A DNA stretch of 64,000 nt, from contig NZ_CP040787.1 of the NCBI RefSeq assembly GCF_021922925.1, forward strand, positions 1 through 64,000, read 5' to 3'. This document shows positions 24,184 to 32,890 of the stretch, piece after piece. This DNA comes from Clavibacter phaseoli. GTDB taxonomy: Bacteria > Actinomycetota > Actinomycetes > Actinomycetales > Microbacteriaceae. The position numbers and the translations under genes are program-made. The number at the start of each line of letters is the position of its first letter. Positions within the stretch are counted from its first letter, which is position 1. The notes under the pieces were generated by a model. The model was not told the origin of the DNA, made no database searches, and worked only from the letters and a program-made list of their open reading frames with translations.

Positions 24184-24789
24184 TCAAGCGACAAGCCCGA
24201 TCAGCCTCGGCACAACGCCGGACTCGATCAGGATGAACAGTCCGAGACCGATGAAGACCGCCGGAACGAGCCAGTGCTCGACCTTCTCGAGCAGTTCCGT
24301 CACCGTCTTGTTGGTTCCTACGACTCGTGCGACGAAGCACCACACCGCGACGAGGATGAAGAACACGATGATCGTGACCACCGTGTCGCCGACCGGACTG
24401 GTGCGGAACACCGGTGTGTAGAGCGAGATGTTGTCCGCGCCATTCGCGATCGTGATCCCCGCGACGCCCAGCAGCCCCACGGCGCTGATCGAGCTCTCGT
24501 CGTCATCATCGCCTCGTGCTCGAAGAGTGCGGATCAGCCCATAGATGCCGATCGCCAGCGGAATCAGGCCCAGCAACCCCACCCACTCATCGGGGATGAT
24601 CGTCAGCCCCGCCGCGGCGATGACACTGATCGCGACGAGTACCGCGAAGCCCAGGTACTGCCCCGCCACGACCTTCCAGCCCGGTAGTGCTCCACGCGTG
24701 GACGCGAGGAACAGAACTGTCAGAACGACGATGTCATCGATGTTCGTCGCGGCGAACAGACCGATCGCTGCCGCGATCGTCCCGATCAC
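24184..24789 (-). CDS. cadD: CadD-family cadmium resistance transporter
   Basis: A 201-residue membrane protein with six helices. GLFAATNIDDIVVLTVLF near the N-terminus and GITIANGADNISLYTPVF centrally are the two repeat motifs of CadD. Their Asn/Asp residues probably take part in ion translocation. CadD proteins confer cadmium resistance by efflux. The GTG at 24789 overlaps the stop of the upstream regulator (GTGA). A longer in-frame extension to 24999 overlaps that regulator and is not real. Confidence 0.9.
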   Translation of the reverse strand: MIGTIAAAIGLFAATNIDDIVVLTVLFLASTRGALPGWKVVAGQYLGFAVLVAISVIAAAGLTIIPDEWVGLLGLIPLAIGIYGLIRTLRARGDDDDESSISAVGLLGVAGITIANGADNISLYTPVFRTSPVGDTVVTIIVFFILVAVWCFVARVVGTNKTVTELLEKVEHWLVPAVFIGLGLFILIESGVVPRLIGLVA

Positions 24790-25181
24790 TGCGCCGCTCC
24801 AGCACCGGCGTCGATACCTGCCGGCATGCCTGCGGCGCTCTGATTGCTCGACGTCGACCCATACCTGCCGCACAGATCCACCTGTAAGCCCGTAGCTTCT
24901 AGCAGCGCTTCGGCAGCTTCCAGTAGATCCAGCAACTCCGGTCGAGCCAGAGAGTAGAAGACCTGCCGCCCCTGAGTACGCCCGACGATCAGGTTGCACT
25001 CGCGGAGACAGCTGACGTGCTCGGACACCGTGGACTGCGCAAGTCCCAGCTCGGTCACCAGGTCGCTGACCCGTGCCTCGCCTAGTTGCAGCCGCCGCAC
25101 AATCTGGAGACGTCGCGGATCCGCGAGGGAATGGAAGAGGGAGACAGCAGCCGAAGTACCGCGCTCGTTAGTTATCGCCAT
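24786..25181 (-). CDS. cmtR: CmtR-like ArsR-family cadmium/lead sensor
   Basis: A 131-residue winged-helix repressor. The core spans ~10-90 with recognition helix AQSTVSEHVSCLRECNLIVGRTQGRQVFY. As in mycobacterial CmtR, cysteines sit in the DNA-recognition region (SCLREC) and in the C-terminal tail (DLCGRYG), the likely Cd/Pb site across the dimer. An Ala/Gly-rich tail of ~25 residues follows. It heads the cadD-lspA operon. The palindrome CCGATACTATCGG at 25185-25197 touches the start codon and is the probable operator. Confidence 0.9.
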   Translation of the reverse strand: MAITNERGTSAAVSLFHSLADPRRLQIVRRLQLGEARVSDLVTELGLAQSTVSEHVSCLRECNLIVGRTQGRQVFYSLARPELLDLLEAAEALLEATGLQVDLCGRYGSTSSNQSAAGMPAGIDAGAGAAQ

Positions 25182-25184
25182 GCA

Positions 25185-25197
25185 CCGATACTATCGG
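25185..25197. promoter_or_regulatory. Probable CmtR operator over a leaderless promoter
   Basis: CCGATA-C-TATCGG is a perfect 13-bp palindrome 4 bases upstream of the regulator's ATG. On the minus strand it contains TAGTAT, a good -10 box positioned so that transcription would begin at or beside the ATG, giving a leaderless mRNA. Binding here would block the promoter. Confidence 0.65.
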
Positions 25198-25557
25198 GTA
25201 TCACCGATGAATTGCCGCCGGAGACCGATGAGACGCCCCATGAGATGCCCGCGGATCCCAGCAGGATGGCGAGACTGAATAGGCTGGTGCCGCCAATACG
25301 TACCCTGCCGACGTGCGTCTCGACACCGGCGACCGCCAGGTGCCGCTGCTGCGGCCCTGGGACGAGACCGGTGAGGCCAGAACCCTGTCAGCGCTCGATC
25401 ACGAAGAAGACGCTGCCCTCAGCAACAGCAACCGCTCGACGAGCGGGACGGACTTGCGCGTATGAAGTATCTCAAAGTCCTGTATGTCGCAGCCATATGC
25501 CCGGGCTGCGCGAGGAGCCCGTCGCGTGCAGTGGCAGGCACATACACAGCTGCGAAG
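25198..25557. other. Gap between cadmium and copper units
   Basis: No gene recognised. An open frame crosses the stretch, but its codon content does not look coding and it merges into the copper chaperone gene. The copper operator begins at 25559. Confidence 0.4.
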
Positions 25558-25558
25558 A

Positions 25559-25573
25559 TACCCCCAGGGGGTA
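25559..25573. promoter_or_regulatory. CsoR-like copper operator
   Basis: TACCCCCAGGGGGTA, 35 bp upstream of the copper-chaperone GTG. It has the same pattern as the sites before both CopB genes. Confidence 0.8.
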
Positions 25574-25607
25574 CGCTGGGAGGCATCCGCAAAGACTTGG
25601 AGATCCT

Positions 25608-25937
25608 GTGACTACGCCAAGCCGTCTCAATTTGCTGCCCGTGGCATCGACGCCGTGCGGCTGCTGCGCTCCAACTGGAGCGACTGCCATGGTGACGGCG
25701 CCGACCGCGGAACCGGCGAGCACTGCAGAGTTCGGAGTTACCGGAATGACCTGCTCCCACTGCGTCGTCAGCGTGACCGAAGCGGTCGCAGCGCTTGACG
25801 GTGTCGTCGATGCTCGTGTCGATCTGGTCGTCGGCGGAACGTCGCGACTGCGGGTCCGCAGCGACCGTCCGATGAGTGAGGGCACGGTCGGAGCTGCTGT
25901 CGTTGAGGTCGGCTACACGCTCGAGCCGTTGAGCTGA
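25608..25937 (+). CDS. copZ: CopZ-like copper chaperone (HMA domain) with Cys-rich N-terminus
   Basis: A 109-residue protein. The heavy-metal-associated domain (~42-109) has the ligand motif GMTCSHC, which binds Cu(I) with two cysteines and hands it to pumps or regulators. The N-terminal ~40 residues add a second Cys cluster (STPCGCCAPTG), common in actinobacterial CopZ variants. The GTG at 25608 was chosen for its GGAG site and its position after the CsoR-like operator at 25559-25573. An open frame continues far upstream but covers the operator, so it is not used. Confidence 0.88.
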   Translation: MTTPSRLNLLPVASTPCGCCAPTGATAMVTAPTAEPASTAEFGVTGMTCSHCVVSVTEAVAALDGVVDARVDLVVGGTSRLRVRSDRPMSEGTVGAAVVEVGYTLEPLS

Positions 25938-26013
25938 CTCCTGCCGCTTATCTAGGTGCAGAGAAGCGACGGACTTGATGAACTCGTTAAGGCTTTTGCC
26001 GGCGATCGGTGTG

Positions 26014-26940
26014 ATGAGGCCGTTCAGCCGCCGCATCGCGGTGGCTGGGCTGGGTGTGGCGACGCTGCTTGGTCTGGTCGGCTGTGCTGCCGGTGCACCT
26101 AGCGCAACAGCGGAGCTGGAGCACGTGCACGGCTTGGATTACGACCCGGCAACCGGCCGCACCTACGCAGCAGCGCACTCCGGCCTCTGGCTGATCCCCA
26201 CCGACACGCTCACGGATTACGGCACCACCACCCCTGCCACGGACACCACGGAGGACGGGCCTCTGGGCGGTGTCGCTCAGGACACGATGGGCTTCACGGT
26301 TTCCGCTGCCGCAGAGGGCACACTGTTCGCCTCTGGACATCCGGATCCCGCTGCGTCCGAAGCGTTGGAGCAGCCCAACCTCGGGCTGATCCGCAGCATC
26401 GACTACGGCGACTCCTGGGAATCCGTGTCATTGCCTGGTGAGACTGACTTCCACGACATCGCCACCGCCACGCTCCCCGACGGGCAAACGCGAGTCTATG
26501 GCTACGACTCCGGCCGCGGCGTGGTGCGCATCAGCGACGATACGGGCACCACCTGGGCCGACGGTGCATCCATAGCGCTTCGGGATCTCACCGTCGACGC
26601 CGCTGATCCGGACCGGGTGTTCGCTTCGACAGCGGAGGGGCTGGTTGCAAGCAGCGATGCGGGCCGCACCTTCACCGCAGTGCCCGGCGCCCCGACCTTG
26701 TATCTGATTGACGCGGTGCCGGAAAGTGCGGGAGGCGGCCTCGTTGGGGTCGCTACCGATGGCCGGATCTGGACGTCAACGGCCGGGCTGGAGTGGTCCG
26801 GGCACGGATCTGCCGCCGGAGCGGTAGAAGCCTTCAGCTACGTCGAAGGCCAGACCCCCTGGATCCTGGCCTTCGACGATCGCGGTGTGGTCGCGAGCTC
26901 GGACTTCGGTCAAGAGTGGACCGTGTTGCGCTCCCGCTGA
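26014..26940 (+). CDS. Beta-propeller (BNR-type) lipoprotein, F510_1955-like
   Basis: A 308-residue exported lipoprotein with lipobox GLVGCAAG at about residue 24. Repeated sialidase/photosystem-like blades (SIDYGDSWESV, ISDDTGTTWADG, SSDAGRTFTAV, SSDFGQEWTVL) carry the Asp-box S-x-D-x-G-x-T-W pattern. The opening HVHGLDYDPATGRTYAAAHSGLW is characteristic of the F510_1955-type family often beside copper genes. No catalytic residues are assigned. An alternative start at 25978 would add 12 residues. It lies 76 bp after the chaperone gene and probably shares its transcript. Confidence 0.8.
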   Translation: MRPFSRRIAVAGLGVATLLGLVGCAAGAPSATAELEHVHGLDYDPATGRTYAAAHSGLWLIPTDTLTDYGTTTPATDTTEDGPLGGVAQDTMGFTVSAAAEGTLFASGHPDPAASEALEQPNLGLIRSIDYGDSWESVSLPGETDFHDIATATLPDGQTRVYGYDSGRGVVRISDDTGTTWADGASIALRDLTVDAADPDRVFASTAEGLVASSDAGRTFTAVPGAPTLYLIDAVPESAGGGLVGVATDGRIWTSTAGLEWSGHGSAAGAVEAFSYVEGQTPWILAFDDRGVVASSDFGQEWTVLRSR

Positions 26941-26984
26941 CCGGAATCCGGCACAAGGCGTCACCGCAGGCTGCTGCTACATAC

Positions 26985-28352
26985 TTACGCCCCGCGTGAG
27001 CGCAGGAACGGCATGGGCGAGGTGGCCACGCCGCCCTGGCGGATCTCGAAATGCAGGTGGCAACCGGTCGACAGCCCAGCGTTGCCGACCGCGCCGATCT
27101 GCTGTCCCGCCTGGACGGTCTGCCCCGTGCGGACCATCACTCCGTACGAGTACATGTGGCCGTACACGCTCGTCACCCCGTTGCCGTGGTTCAGGGTGAT
27201 CGCGTTGCCGAACCCGCTGGCTCCGCCTGCGAATTGCACGGTGCCGGCGGCTACGGCGTAGATCGGTGTGCCGCAGCCGGCGCCGAAGTCGTCGCCGGCG
27301 TGCAGCTTCCAGTACCCGAGAATCGGATGCAGGCGCATGCCGTAGGACTGGTACGACCCGTAGCTCCGGATGGGCATGGTCCAGCCTGAGCTGGAGGTCT
27401 GACCGCTCGAGGACGGCGGTCGGGGTGCGTTTGCCGGAGGACGCGCCCCGGCGTATGCCGCTGCCGCACGTGCTGCGGCAGCCGCACGTGCCTCTGCCTG
27501 CTTGCGGGCCTCCTCGGCAGCAGCCTCCTGGCGCTTCCGCTCGCCGATGGCGTAGCCCTCCTCGATGGAGATGCGCGAGTCGCGCAGCGTCGTGAGCTGC
27601 GCAGAGAGTTCGGCGCTGCGCGCCTGCTGCTCAGCCAGCGCTTGATCCGCTCGAGCCTGCGCTTCGGATGCCTCTTGCAGCGCCGCCTGTGCAGTAGCGG
27701 CCAGACCGGTGAGTTCATCCTTGGCTACAGCAGCCTGCTTGCCGAGCGATTCCGCAGACTTTGCCGCCGTGACGGCGCTGGCAAACGCGGTGTCCTGACG
27801 GTCGGCGAGCTTGCTCGCGGTACCCATCTGACGCAGGAGACCTTCGGCTTCGTCGCCGCTGGTGAACAGTCGGAGGCTGACGTCGCCACGTCCACTACGT
27901 CGGGAAAGCTGTGCCACGAACTGGCCCACGCGCTGCCGTGCTTCGTCGGCCTCGGCCTGGGCGTTCTCGGCCTTGCCCTGGAGCGCTTCGAGCTTCCCGG
28001 TCGCCTCATCGACAGCGTCGATCGCGGCCTGGTGCTCGTCAGCGCGCTGGAGCGCGACCGCGTTCGCTGCTTCGACCTCGGACGCCAGGCCGTCGATGAG
28101 CAAGGTGATACGGGTGACCTGATCCGCTGTGGCCTGCTCGTTGCCGCGTGCTGCCTGCACCTCGGACCACGTCGGGTACTCCTCGGCGGCCTGCGCCGAG
28201 GGGATGCCGACGCCCAGGAGGAGACCGATCGCTGTCAGCAGGGCGGCGATGCGCACGCGCGAGGCCGACCGGGCCGGGCGTCCGACGACGCCCGGCCCAG
28301 CCGACTGTGCTCCCCCGGCAGGAGAGGGGTCACCGGTCACCTGTGAATGCAT
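26985..28352 (-). CDS. M23 peptidoglycan endopeptidase with coiled-coil stalk
   Basis: A 455-residue exported protein. A signal peptide/membrane segment lies near residues 35-57 (ALLTAIGLLLGVGIPSAQA). A long Ala/Glu/Gln coiled coil spans ~65-310, and a Pro/Ser linker leads to a C-terminal LytM/M23 domain (~330-455) with zinc motifs HAGDDFG and HLHFE plus YGHM. Such proteins cut wall peptide cross-links or regulate hydrolases at division (EnvC/NlpD-like). Its ATG overlaps the stop of a second M23 gene by one base (TGATG), so they are coupled. It lies inside the copper island. Confidence 0.88.
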   Translation of the reverse strand: MHSQVTGDPSPAGGAQSAGPGVVGRPARSASRVRIAALLTAIGLLLGVGIPSAQAAEEYPTWSEVQAARGNEQATADQVTRITLLIDGLASEVEAANAVALQRADEHQAAIDAVDEATGKLEALQGKAENAQAEADEARQRVGQFVAQLSRRSGRGDVSLRLFTSGDEAEGLLRQMGTASKLADRQDTAFASAVTAAKSAESLGKQAAVAKDELTGLAATAQAALQEASEAQARADQALAEQQARSAELSAQLTTLRDSRISIEEGYAIGERKRQEAAAEEARKQAEARAAAAARAAAAYAGARPPANAPRPPSSSGQTSSSGWTMPIRSYGSYQSYGMRLHPILGYWKLHAGDDFGAGCGTPIYAVAAGTVQFAGGASGFGNAITLNHGNGVTSVYGHMYSYGVMVRTGQTVQAGQQIGAVGNAGLSTGCHLHFEIRQGGVATSPMPFLRSRGA

Positions 28353-29305
28353 CAGCGCACGTTGGCGCTCAGCCACGCGTAGGGATCGACGCGCTTGGTC
28401 CCGTAGGCGATCTCGAAGTGCAGGTGCGGGCCGGTGCTGGCACCGGTGGTACCGACACGGCCGACCGGGGTACCTGCTTCGACGACCTGCCCTGCACGCA
28501 GCGGCACGGATCCGAACTGCATGTGCGCGTACGTGCTGCTGATGCGTGTCCCGTCGATCTCGTGATCGATGACGACGTGCACGCCGAGGCCGGTGTTGGA
28601 GCTCACGACCTGCCGGACGACTCCTGCCGCGATGGACTGGATAGCGGCGCCGTTTCCGGGGTCGAAGTCAAGGCCCTGGTGGTACGAGGAGCATCCCGAG
28701 CACGGGGACACCCGCGGTCCGAAGCCACTAGAAAGTCGTAGCGATGAGGGGATCGGCCAGCGCACGTCGGTGCCGGCCGGGACGGCAGTCGACAGCGCGG
28801 CGCTGGTGCTGGCACCGGACGGGGTGGTGCTGAGCGTCTGCACGGGAACCACGGGCGGCGGCGGCGGAGGCGGCGGCAGTGTGACGGAGAAGCCCTGTTC
28901 CGCGGTGACGGTGTAGTTCGCGCCGTCGACCTGCAATGTCTGGACCTCACCTGTGGTGGGATTCTGGTACGTCACGGCGCCGCCGGTCACATCGTCCGGG
29001 ACCGCGTAGGCGGGTAGGCCGTAGGTGACGGCGATCGCGCCGGCGGTCAGCATCGCGCCGATGGCGGTCTTCCACGGGCTGGTACCGGTGCGGCGCGCAC
29101 GTGCGGTCGGCGAGGTGGTGTTGTGCTGGATGGTCCGGGCCCGGCGGCGGGCTTCCTGCTGCCAGGTCAGAGTGCGGCGGAAGTCAGTGGGAGGAACATC
29201 GGGGCGTTCGAACGTGGAGCGTCGGGTGGCCGTCGGGCGCGCGGGCCGGGTTACGCGGGTCGGCCGGTTCAGCCGGTTGCGCAGTGCGGGTGTTTCGTGG
29301 AGCAA
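28352..29305 (-). CDS. M23 peptidoglycan endopeptidase, single-pass
   Basis: A ~317-residue protein. A long basic cytoplasmic N-terminus (~80 residues, rich in R/T/P) precedes one membrane helix (~87-105, AIGAMLTAGAIAVTYGLPAYA), an exported VTYQNPTTGEVQTLQVDGANYTV region and a poly-Pro tract of eight residues. The M23 domain (~190-317) has HQGLDFD, YAHM and HLHFE, all zinc/catalytic residues present. The TTG at 29305 has a GAAAGG site; an in-frame start at 29335 is possible. It is the upstream partner of the coiled-coil M23 protein. Confidence 0.85.
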   Translation of the reverse strand: MLHETPALRNRLNRPTRVTRPARPTATRRSTFERPDVPPTDFRRTLTWQQEARRRARTIQHNTTSPTARARRTGTSPWKTAIGAMLTAGAIAVTYGLPAYAVPDDVTGGAVTYQNPTTGEVQTLQVDGANYTVTAEQGFSVTLPPPPPPPPVVPVQTLSTTPSGASTSAALSTAVPAGTDVRWPIPSSLRLSSGFGPRVSPCSGCSSYHQGLDFDPGNGAAIQSIAAGVVRQVVSSNTGLGVHVVIDHEIDGTRISSTYAHMQFGSVPLRAGQVVEAGTPVGRVGTTGASTGPHLHFEIAYGTKRVDPYAWLSANVR

Positions 29306-29393
29306 CGAGTGCCTTTCATAGGGGCACGCAGGCATGACGGCAGTACGGGCTGCCATCGCCTGCGGGAGGGAGGGGGAACGAGAAGAGGGCGCG

Positions 29394-29978
29394 TTAGGAG
29401 GTCTGGAGCGCGCGCATGCGGGAGATCTCGTCTTCCTGCGTAGCGACGATGCCTTCTGCCATCTCGATGGCGTCCGGGTTCTGGCCGTCCTCGATCTCGG
29501 TCTGCGCCATCTCGATGGCGCCGGTGTGGTGCTCGATCATCTGGGTGAGGAACAGCTGCTCAGCCTCGGTGCCCTCGGCGGCGTCGAGGTCCTGCATGTC
29601 GGAGTCGGACATCATGCCGTCCATGCTGTGGTCCATGCCGGACATCTCCTCGATGCCCCACTCGTCCGACCAGGCGCTCAGCTGCTCGATCTCGGGCACC
29701 TGCGCTTCCTTGATCTCGGTGGCCAGCGCCGTGATCTCGTCGCTGATGCCGGTCTTGGCGAGGAGCATGTCGCTCATCTCGATGGCCTGCTCGTGGTGCG
29801 GGCGCATCATCTGGACGAACATCTCGTCCGCCTCGTTCACGTTGTTGCTTCCGCTCTCGACTTCGGCGGAGGTGCTGGCCTCGGGTGTTGCTCCGGGGTC
29901 GCTGGCAGCGCATCCGGTGAGCGTCAGCGCGGCCGCGAGGGCGATGCCGGCGCGAAGGAGCGGGGTGGTGTTCTTCAT
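29394..29978 (-). CDS. DUF305 copper-associated lipoprotein
   Basis: A 194-residue lipoprotein (lipobox LTLTGCAAS). It contains a DUF305 ferritin-like helical domain with MFVQMMRPHHEQAIEMSDMLL and a second copy FLTQMIEHHTGAIEMAQTEI. The paired M-x3-HHxxAIxM motifs, plus a Met/Asp/His-rich loop (MSGMDHSMDGMMSDSDM), are suited to Cu(I)/Cu(II) binding outside the membrane. DUF305 proteins are recurrent in copper-resistance islands. The next gene upstream (30080-30565, same strand) is a His-bearing membrane protein, and the two probably form one transcript. Confidence 0.92.
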   Translation of the reverse strand: MKNTTPLLRAGIALAAALTLTGCAASDPGATPEASTSAEVESGSNNVNEADEMFVQMMRPHHEQAIEMSDMLLAKTGISDEITALATEIKEAQVPEIEQLSAWSDEWGIEEMSGMDHSMDGMMSDSDMQDLDAAEGTEAEQLFLTQMIEHHTGAIEMAQTEIEDGQNPDAIEMAEGIVATQEDEISRMRALQTS

Positions 29979-30079
29979 CGTCTGTCTAGTCCTGTTCATG
30001 CAATCGGGATGGCAGGGCTAGATCCGTGCAGCGCATGGCGCCACGGATCAGCCCGGGTCTCGGGTCGATGCAGAACAGG

Positions 30080-30565
30080 TCAGATGCGGAAGACGGACAG
30101 CGCGGCAGGCGTCGGCGGGGACGGCAGCCATGCCGCGTCCCAGGCGACGCGTGGGCGAAGTCGTCTACCGAGCGGGTCGTCGAGGTGCGGGGCACCCCGG
30201 AGCGCTCGAAGGATGGCGACGCCGAGAGCGGCAAGGAGCATCAGGGTGGCAGATGCCACCAGGACCACGCCGCCGAGCGTGCCGGCGAAGAGGACGTCCG
30301 AAGCGGGCGCCGCAGCGACGAAGGCCGGCACTACTGAGGCATCGGTGCGACTGTCAGCAACCCCATGACCGGTGCCGGGAGCATGCAGATCATCGGCGGC
30401 ATGCAGGTGTGGCGTGCCCAGGGACTCACCCCAGCCCTGCGCAGTCGGGCTCATCACGACAAGGCCCACGATGACCGCGATGAGAGCCACGATCTTCACC
30501 AGCAACCCGAGGAACGGGGCACCAGCGAGGCGGCTGTGGAGGGTCGGAGTCGACACGGTGACCAT
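30080..30565 (-). CDS. DUF6153-like His-bearing membrane protein
   Basis: A 161-residue protein with two membrane helices (~19-40 and ~90-115). The exported loop between them is rich in His (PHLHAADDLHAPGTGHGV), a plausible metal-binding loop. A basic cytoplasmic tail follows. The ATG at 30565 has a GGAAGGAG site. It is divergent from the CopB ATPase at 30767. The tandem CsoR-like operators at 30718-30753 lie between them and could control both directions. It is a family of unknown function found beside copper genes in actinobacteria. Confidence 0.7.
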   Translation of the reverse strand: MVTVSTPTLHSRLAGAPFLGLLVKIVALIAVIVGLVVMSPTAQGWGESLGTPHLHAADDLHAPGTGHGVADSRTDASVVPAFVAAAPASDVLFAGTLGGVVLVASATLMLLAALGVAILRALRGAPHLDDPLGRRLRPRVAWDAAWLPSPPTPAALSVFRI

Positions 30566-30717
30566 GCGAACTCCTTCCTGTTGCCGCTGCTACTCGGCGT
30601 ACGTTACCCGATCGTGACGTCAACACCACACGAGGGCGATGTGTTCACACCCTCCTACCTGGTAGCCGTCACGACTCCCGACGCGCGCCTAACCAGTATG
30701 CCCCATGTGCAGGCGGG

Positions 30718-30753
30718 TACCCCTAGGGGGTATGCAAATACCCCCGGGGGGTA
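30718..30753. promoter_or_regulatory. Tandem CsoR-like copper operators
   Basis: TACCCCTAGGGGGTA (30718-30732) and TACCCCCGGGGGGTA (30739-30753), centre-to-centre 21 bp, i.e. two helical turns, on the same DNA face. The second ends 13 bp before the CopB ATG, so it probably overlaps the promoter. Confidence 0.82.
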
Positions 30754-30766
30754 TACATTCGGGGCC

Positions 30767-32890
30767 ATGAACGATCGTCGATCTGACTCTTCTCACGTGC
30801 AGTCGCACCACCAGCACGACACCCCCGCGACGTCGGGCGATCATCACGCCCACGCTGCCGCCAGCGGCGGCCCCCAGGAGCAGCACGGCGCCATGGGCGG
30901 GCACGGCCATGCCGGGCATGGCGGCGGGCATGGGGATCACGTCGCGCAGTTCCGGCGGCTGTTCTGGATCATGCTGATCCTCGCGATCCCGGTCGTCGGC
31001 GCCAGCGGGATGTTCGCGATGATCCTCGGCTACACGCTCCCCGACGTCGCCGCCCTCGGCTGGGTCTCTCCCGTTCTCGGGACCCTCATGTACGTGTGGG
31101 GTGGGCGGCCGTTCCTCACGGGCGCCGTCAGCGAGCTGAAGAGCCGTCGTCCGGGGATGATGCTGCTGATCGCGCTGGCGATCACGGTCGCGTTCCTCGC
31201 CTCATGGGGGGCGAGCCTCGGGCTGCTGGATCACGAGCTCGACTTCTGGTGGGAGCTGGCGCTGCTGATCGTGATCATGCTGCTGGGGCACTGGATCGAG
31301 ATGCGCTCCCTCGCGCAGACCTCCTCCGCGCTCGAGTCCCTCGCGGCGCTGCTTCCCGATGAAGCCGAACGCGTCGACGGCGATGACGTCGTGACGATTT
31401 CACCGGCCGAGCTCCGCGTGGGGGACGTGGTCATCGTCCGTCCCGGTGGGCGGATCCCTGCTGATGGCCTGATCGTGCAGGGCACAGCCGATGTGGATGA
31501 GTCGATGATCACCGGTGAGTCGCAGCCGGTGTCTCGAGGCCCGGGCGCCCGGGTAGTCGCCGGCACCGTCGCGACCGACACCGCGATCCGCGTTCAGATC
31601 ACCGCGATCGGTGACGACACCGCACTGGCGGGCATCCAGCGACTCGTCACCGAGGCGCAGAGCTCCACCTCGCGCGCGCAGCGTCTCGCCGACACCGCCG
31701 CCGGATGGTTGTTCTGGTTCGCCCTCGGCGCCGGGATCCTCACTGCGATCGCGTGGACGCTACTCGGCCGGCCAGAAGACGCGGTGATCCGCACCATCAC
31801 CGTCCTCGTCATCGCCTGCCCGCACGCGCTCGGGCTCGCGATCCCGCTGGTGGTGTCCATCGCCACCGAGCGCGCCGCGAAGGCCGGGATCCTGATCAAG
31901 GACCGCCTCGCGCTGGAGACGATGCGCACCGTGGACACGGTCCTGTTCGACAAGACCGGCACCCTGACCAAGGGCGAGCCCACCGTCGTGGACGTGCTCA
32001 GCACCGGCCGACGTGACGCGGACGGTGTCCTCGCCATCGCGGCCGCTGTCGAAGCCGATAGCGAGCACCCTCTCGCGCGCGCCATCGTCGCCGCCGCTGC
32101 CCGGCGCGACCTCGCCGTCCCCCGGGCACGGGAGTTCCAAGCGTCCACGGCGGTCGGCGTCACCGCACAGGTAGACGCCGCAACGATCAGCGTCGGCGGC
32201 CCCGCGATGCTCGACTCGCACCACGCGACCCCGATGGATGGGACGAAGCAGTGGGTGCAGGAGGGCCGGATCATCCTGCACGTCCTCCAGGACGGAGACG
32301 TGATCGGCGCGATCGCCCTCGCGGATGAAGTACGCGAGGAATCTCGGCACGCCATCCACGCCCTGCACGCCGCCGGCGTGGAGGTGGTCATGATCACCGG
32401 CGACGCCGAAGCCGTCGCGCACACCGTCGGCGACGAGCTCGGCATTGACCGGGTCTTCGCGGGAGTGCGCCCGGAGGACAAGGCTGCGAAGGTCCGCGAG
32501 CTCCAGGACGAAGGCCGCAAGGTCGCCATGGTCGGGGACGGCGTCAACGACGCACCGGCCCTCGCCCAGGCGGACGTCGGCATCGCGATCGGCGCCGGCA
32601 CCGACGTGGCCATCGCGTCCGCCGGCGTGATCCTCGCCTCCGACGACCCCCGCTCGGTGCTGTCCGTGATCCACCTCTCCCGCGCGAGCTACCGGAAGAT
32701 GAAGCAGAACCTCTGGTGGGCAGCCGGCTACAACCTCATCTCCGTCCCGCTCGCCGCCGGTGTCCTCGCGCCGATCGGGTTCGTGATGCCCATGTCCATC
32801 GGCGCCCTGCTGATGAGCGCATCCACCATCGTCGTCGCCCTCAACGCGCAACTGCTCCGCCGAATCGATCTCCGCCAGGGCGGCATCTGA
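30767..32890 (+). CDS. copB: CopB-type copper-exporting P1B ATPase
   Basis: A 707-residue P1B-type ATPase. The His-rich cytoplasmic head (~1-65) binds metal. About eight helices follow, with the CPH motif (VIACPHALGLAIP) that defines the P1B-3 (CopB) class. The phosphorylation site is DKTGTLTKGEP, the actuator loop is MITGESQPV, and the hinge GDGVNDAPALAQADVGIAIG is intact. It exports copper. The start at 30767 was chosen because the operators lie immediately upstream; a long in-frame extension to 30365 covers them and is spurious. The truncated gene at 1-288 is a paralogue. Confidence 0.95.
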   Translation: MNDRRSDSSHVQSHHQHDTPATSGDHHAHAAASGGPQEQHGAMGGHGHAGHGGGHGDHVAQFRRLFWIMLILAIPVVGASGMFAMILGYTLPDVAALGWVSPVLGTLMYVWGGRPFLTGAVSELKSRRPGMMLLIALAITVAFLASWGASLGLLDHELDFWWELALLIVIMLLGHWIEMRSLAQTSSALESLAALLPDEAERVDGDDVVTISPAELRVGDVVIVRPGGRIPADGLIVQGTADVDESMITGESQPVSRGPGARVVAGTVATDTAIRVQITAIGDDTALAGIQRLVTEAQSSTSRAQRLADTAAGWLFWFALGAGILTAIAWTLLGRPEDAVIRTITVLVIACPHALGLAIPLVVSIATERAAKAGILIKDRLALETMRTVDTVLFDKTGTLTKGEPTVVDVLSTGRRDADGVLAIAAAVEADSEHPLARAIVAAAARRDLAVPRAREFQASTAVGVTAQVDAATISVGGPAMLDSHHATPMDGTKQWVQEGRIILHVLQDGDVIGAIALADEVREESRHAIHALHAAGVEVVMITGDAEAVAHTVGDELGIDRVFAGVRPEDKAAKVRELQDEGRKVAMVGDGVNDAPALAQADVGIAIGAGTDVAIASAGVILASDDPRSVLSVIHLSRASYRKMKQNLWWAAGYNLISVPLAAGVLAPIGFVMPMSIGALLMSASTIVVALNAQLLRRIDLRQGGI

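Noticed and set aside
30365..30766. N-terminal extension of CopB in the same frame
   Set aside because: It would cover the tandem CsoR-like operators and antisense of the DUF6153-like gene, and it has no homology.
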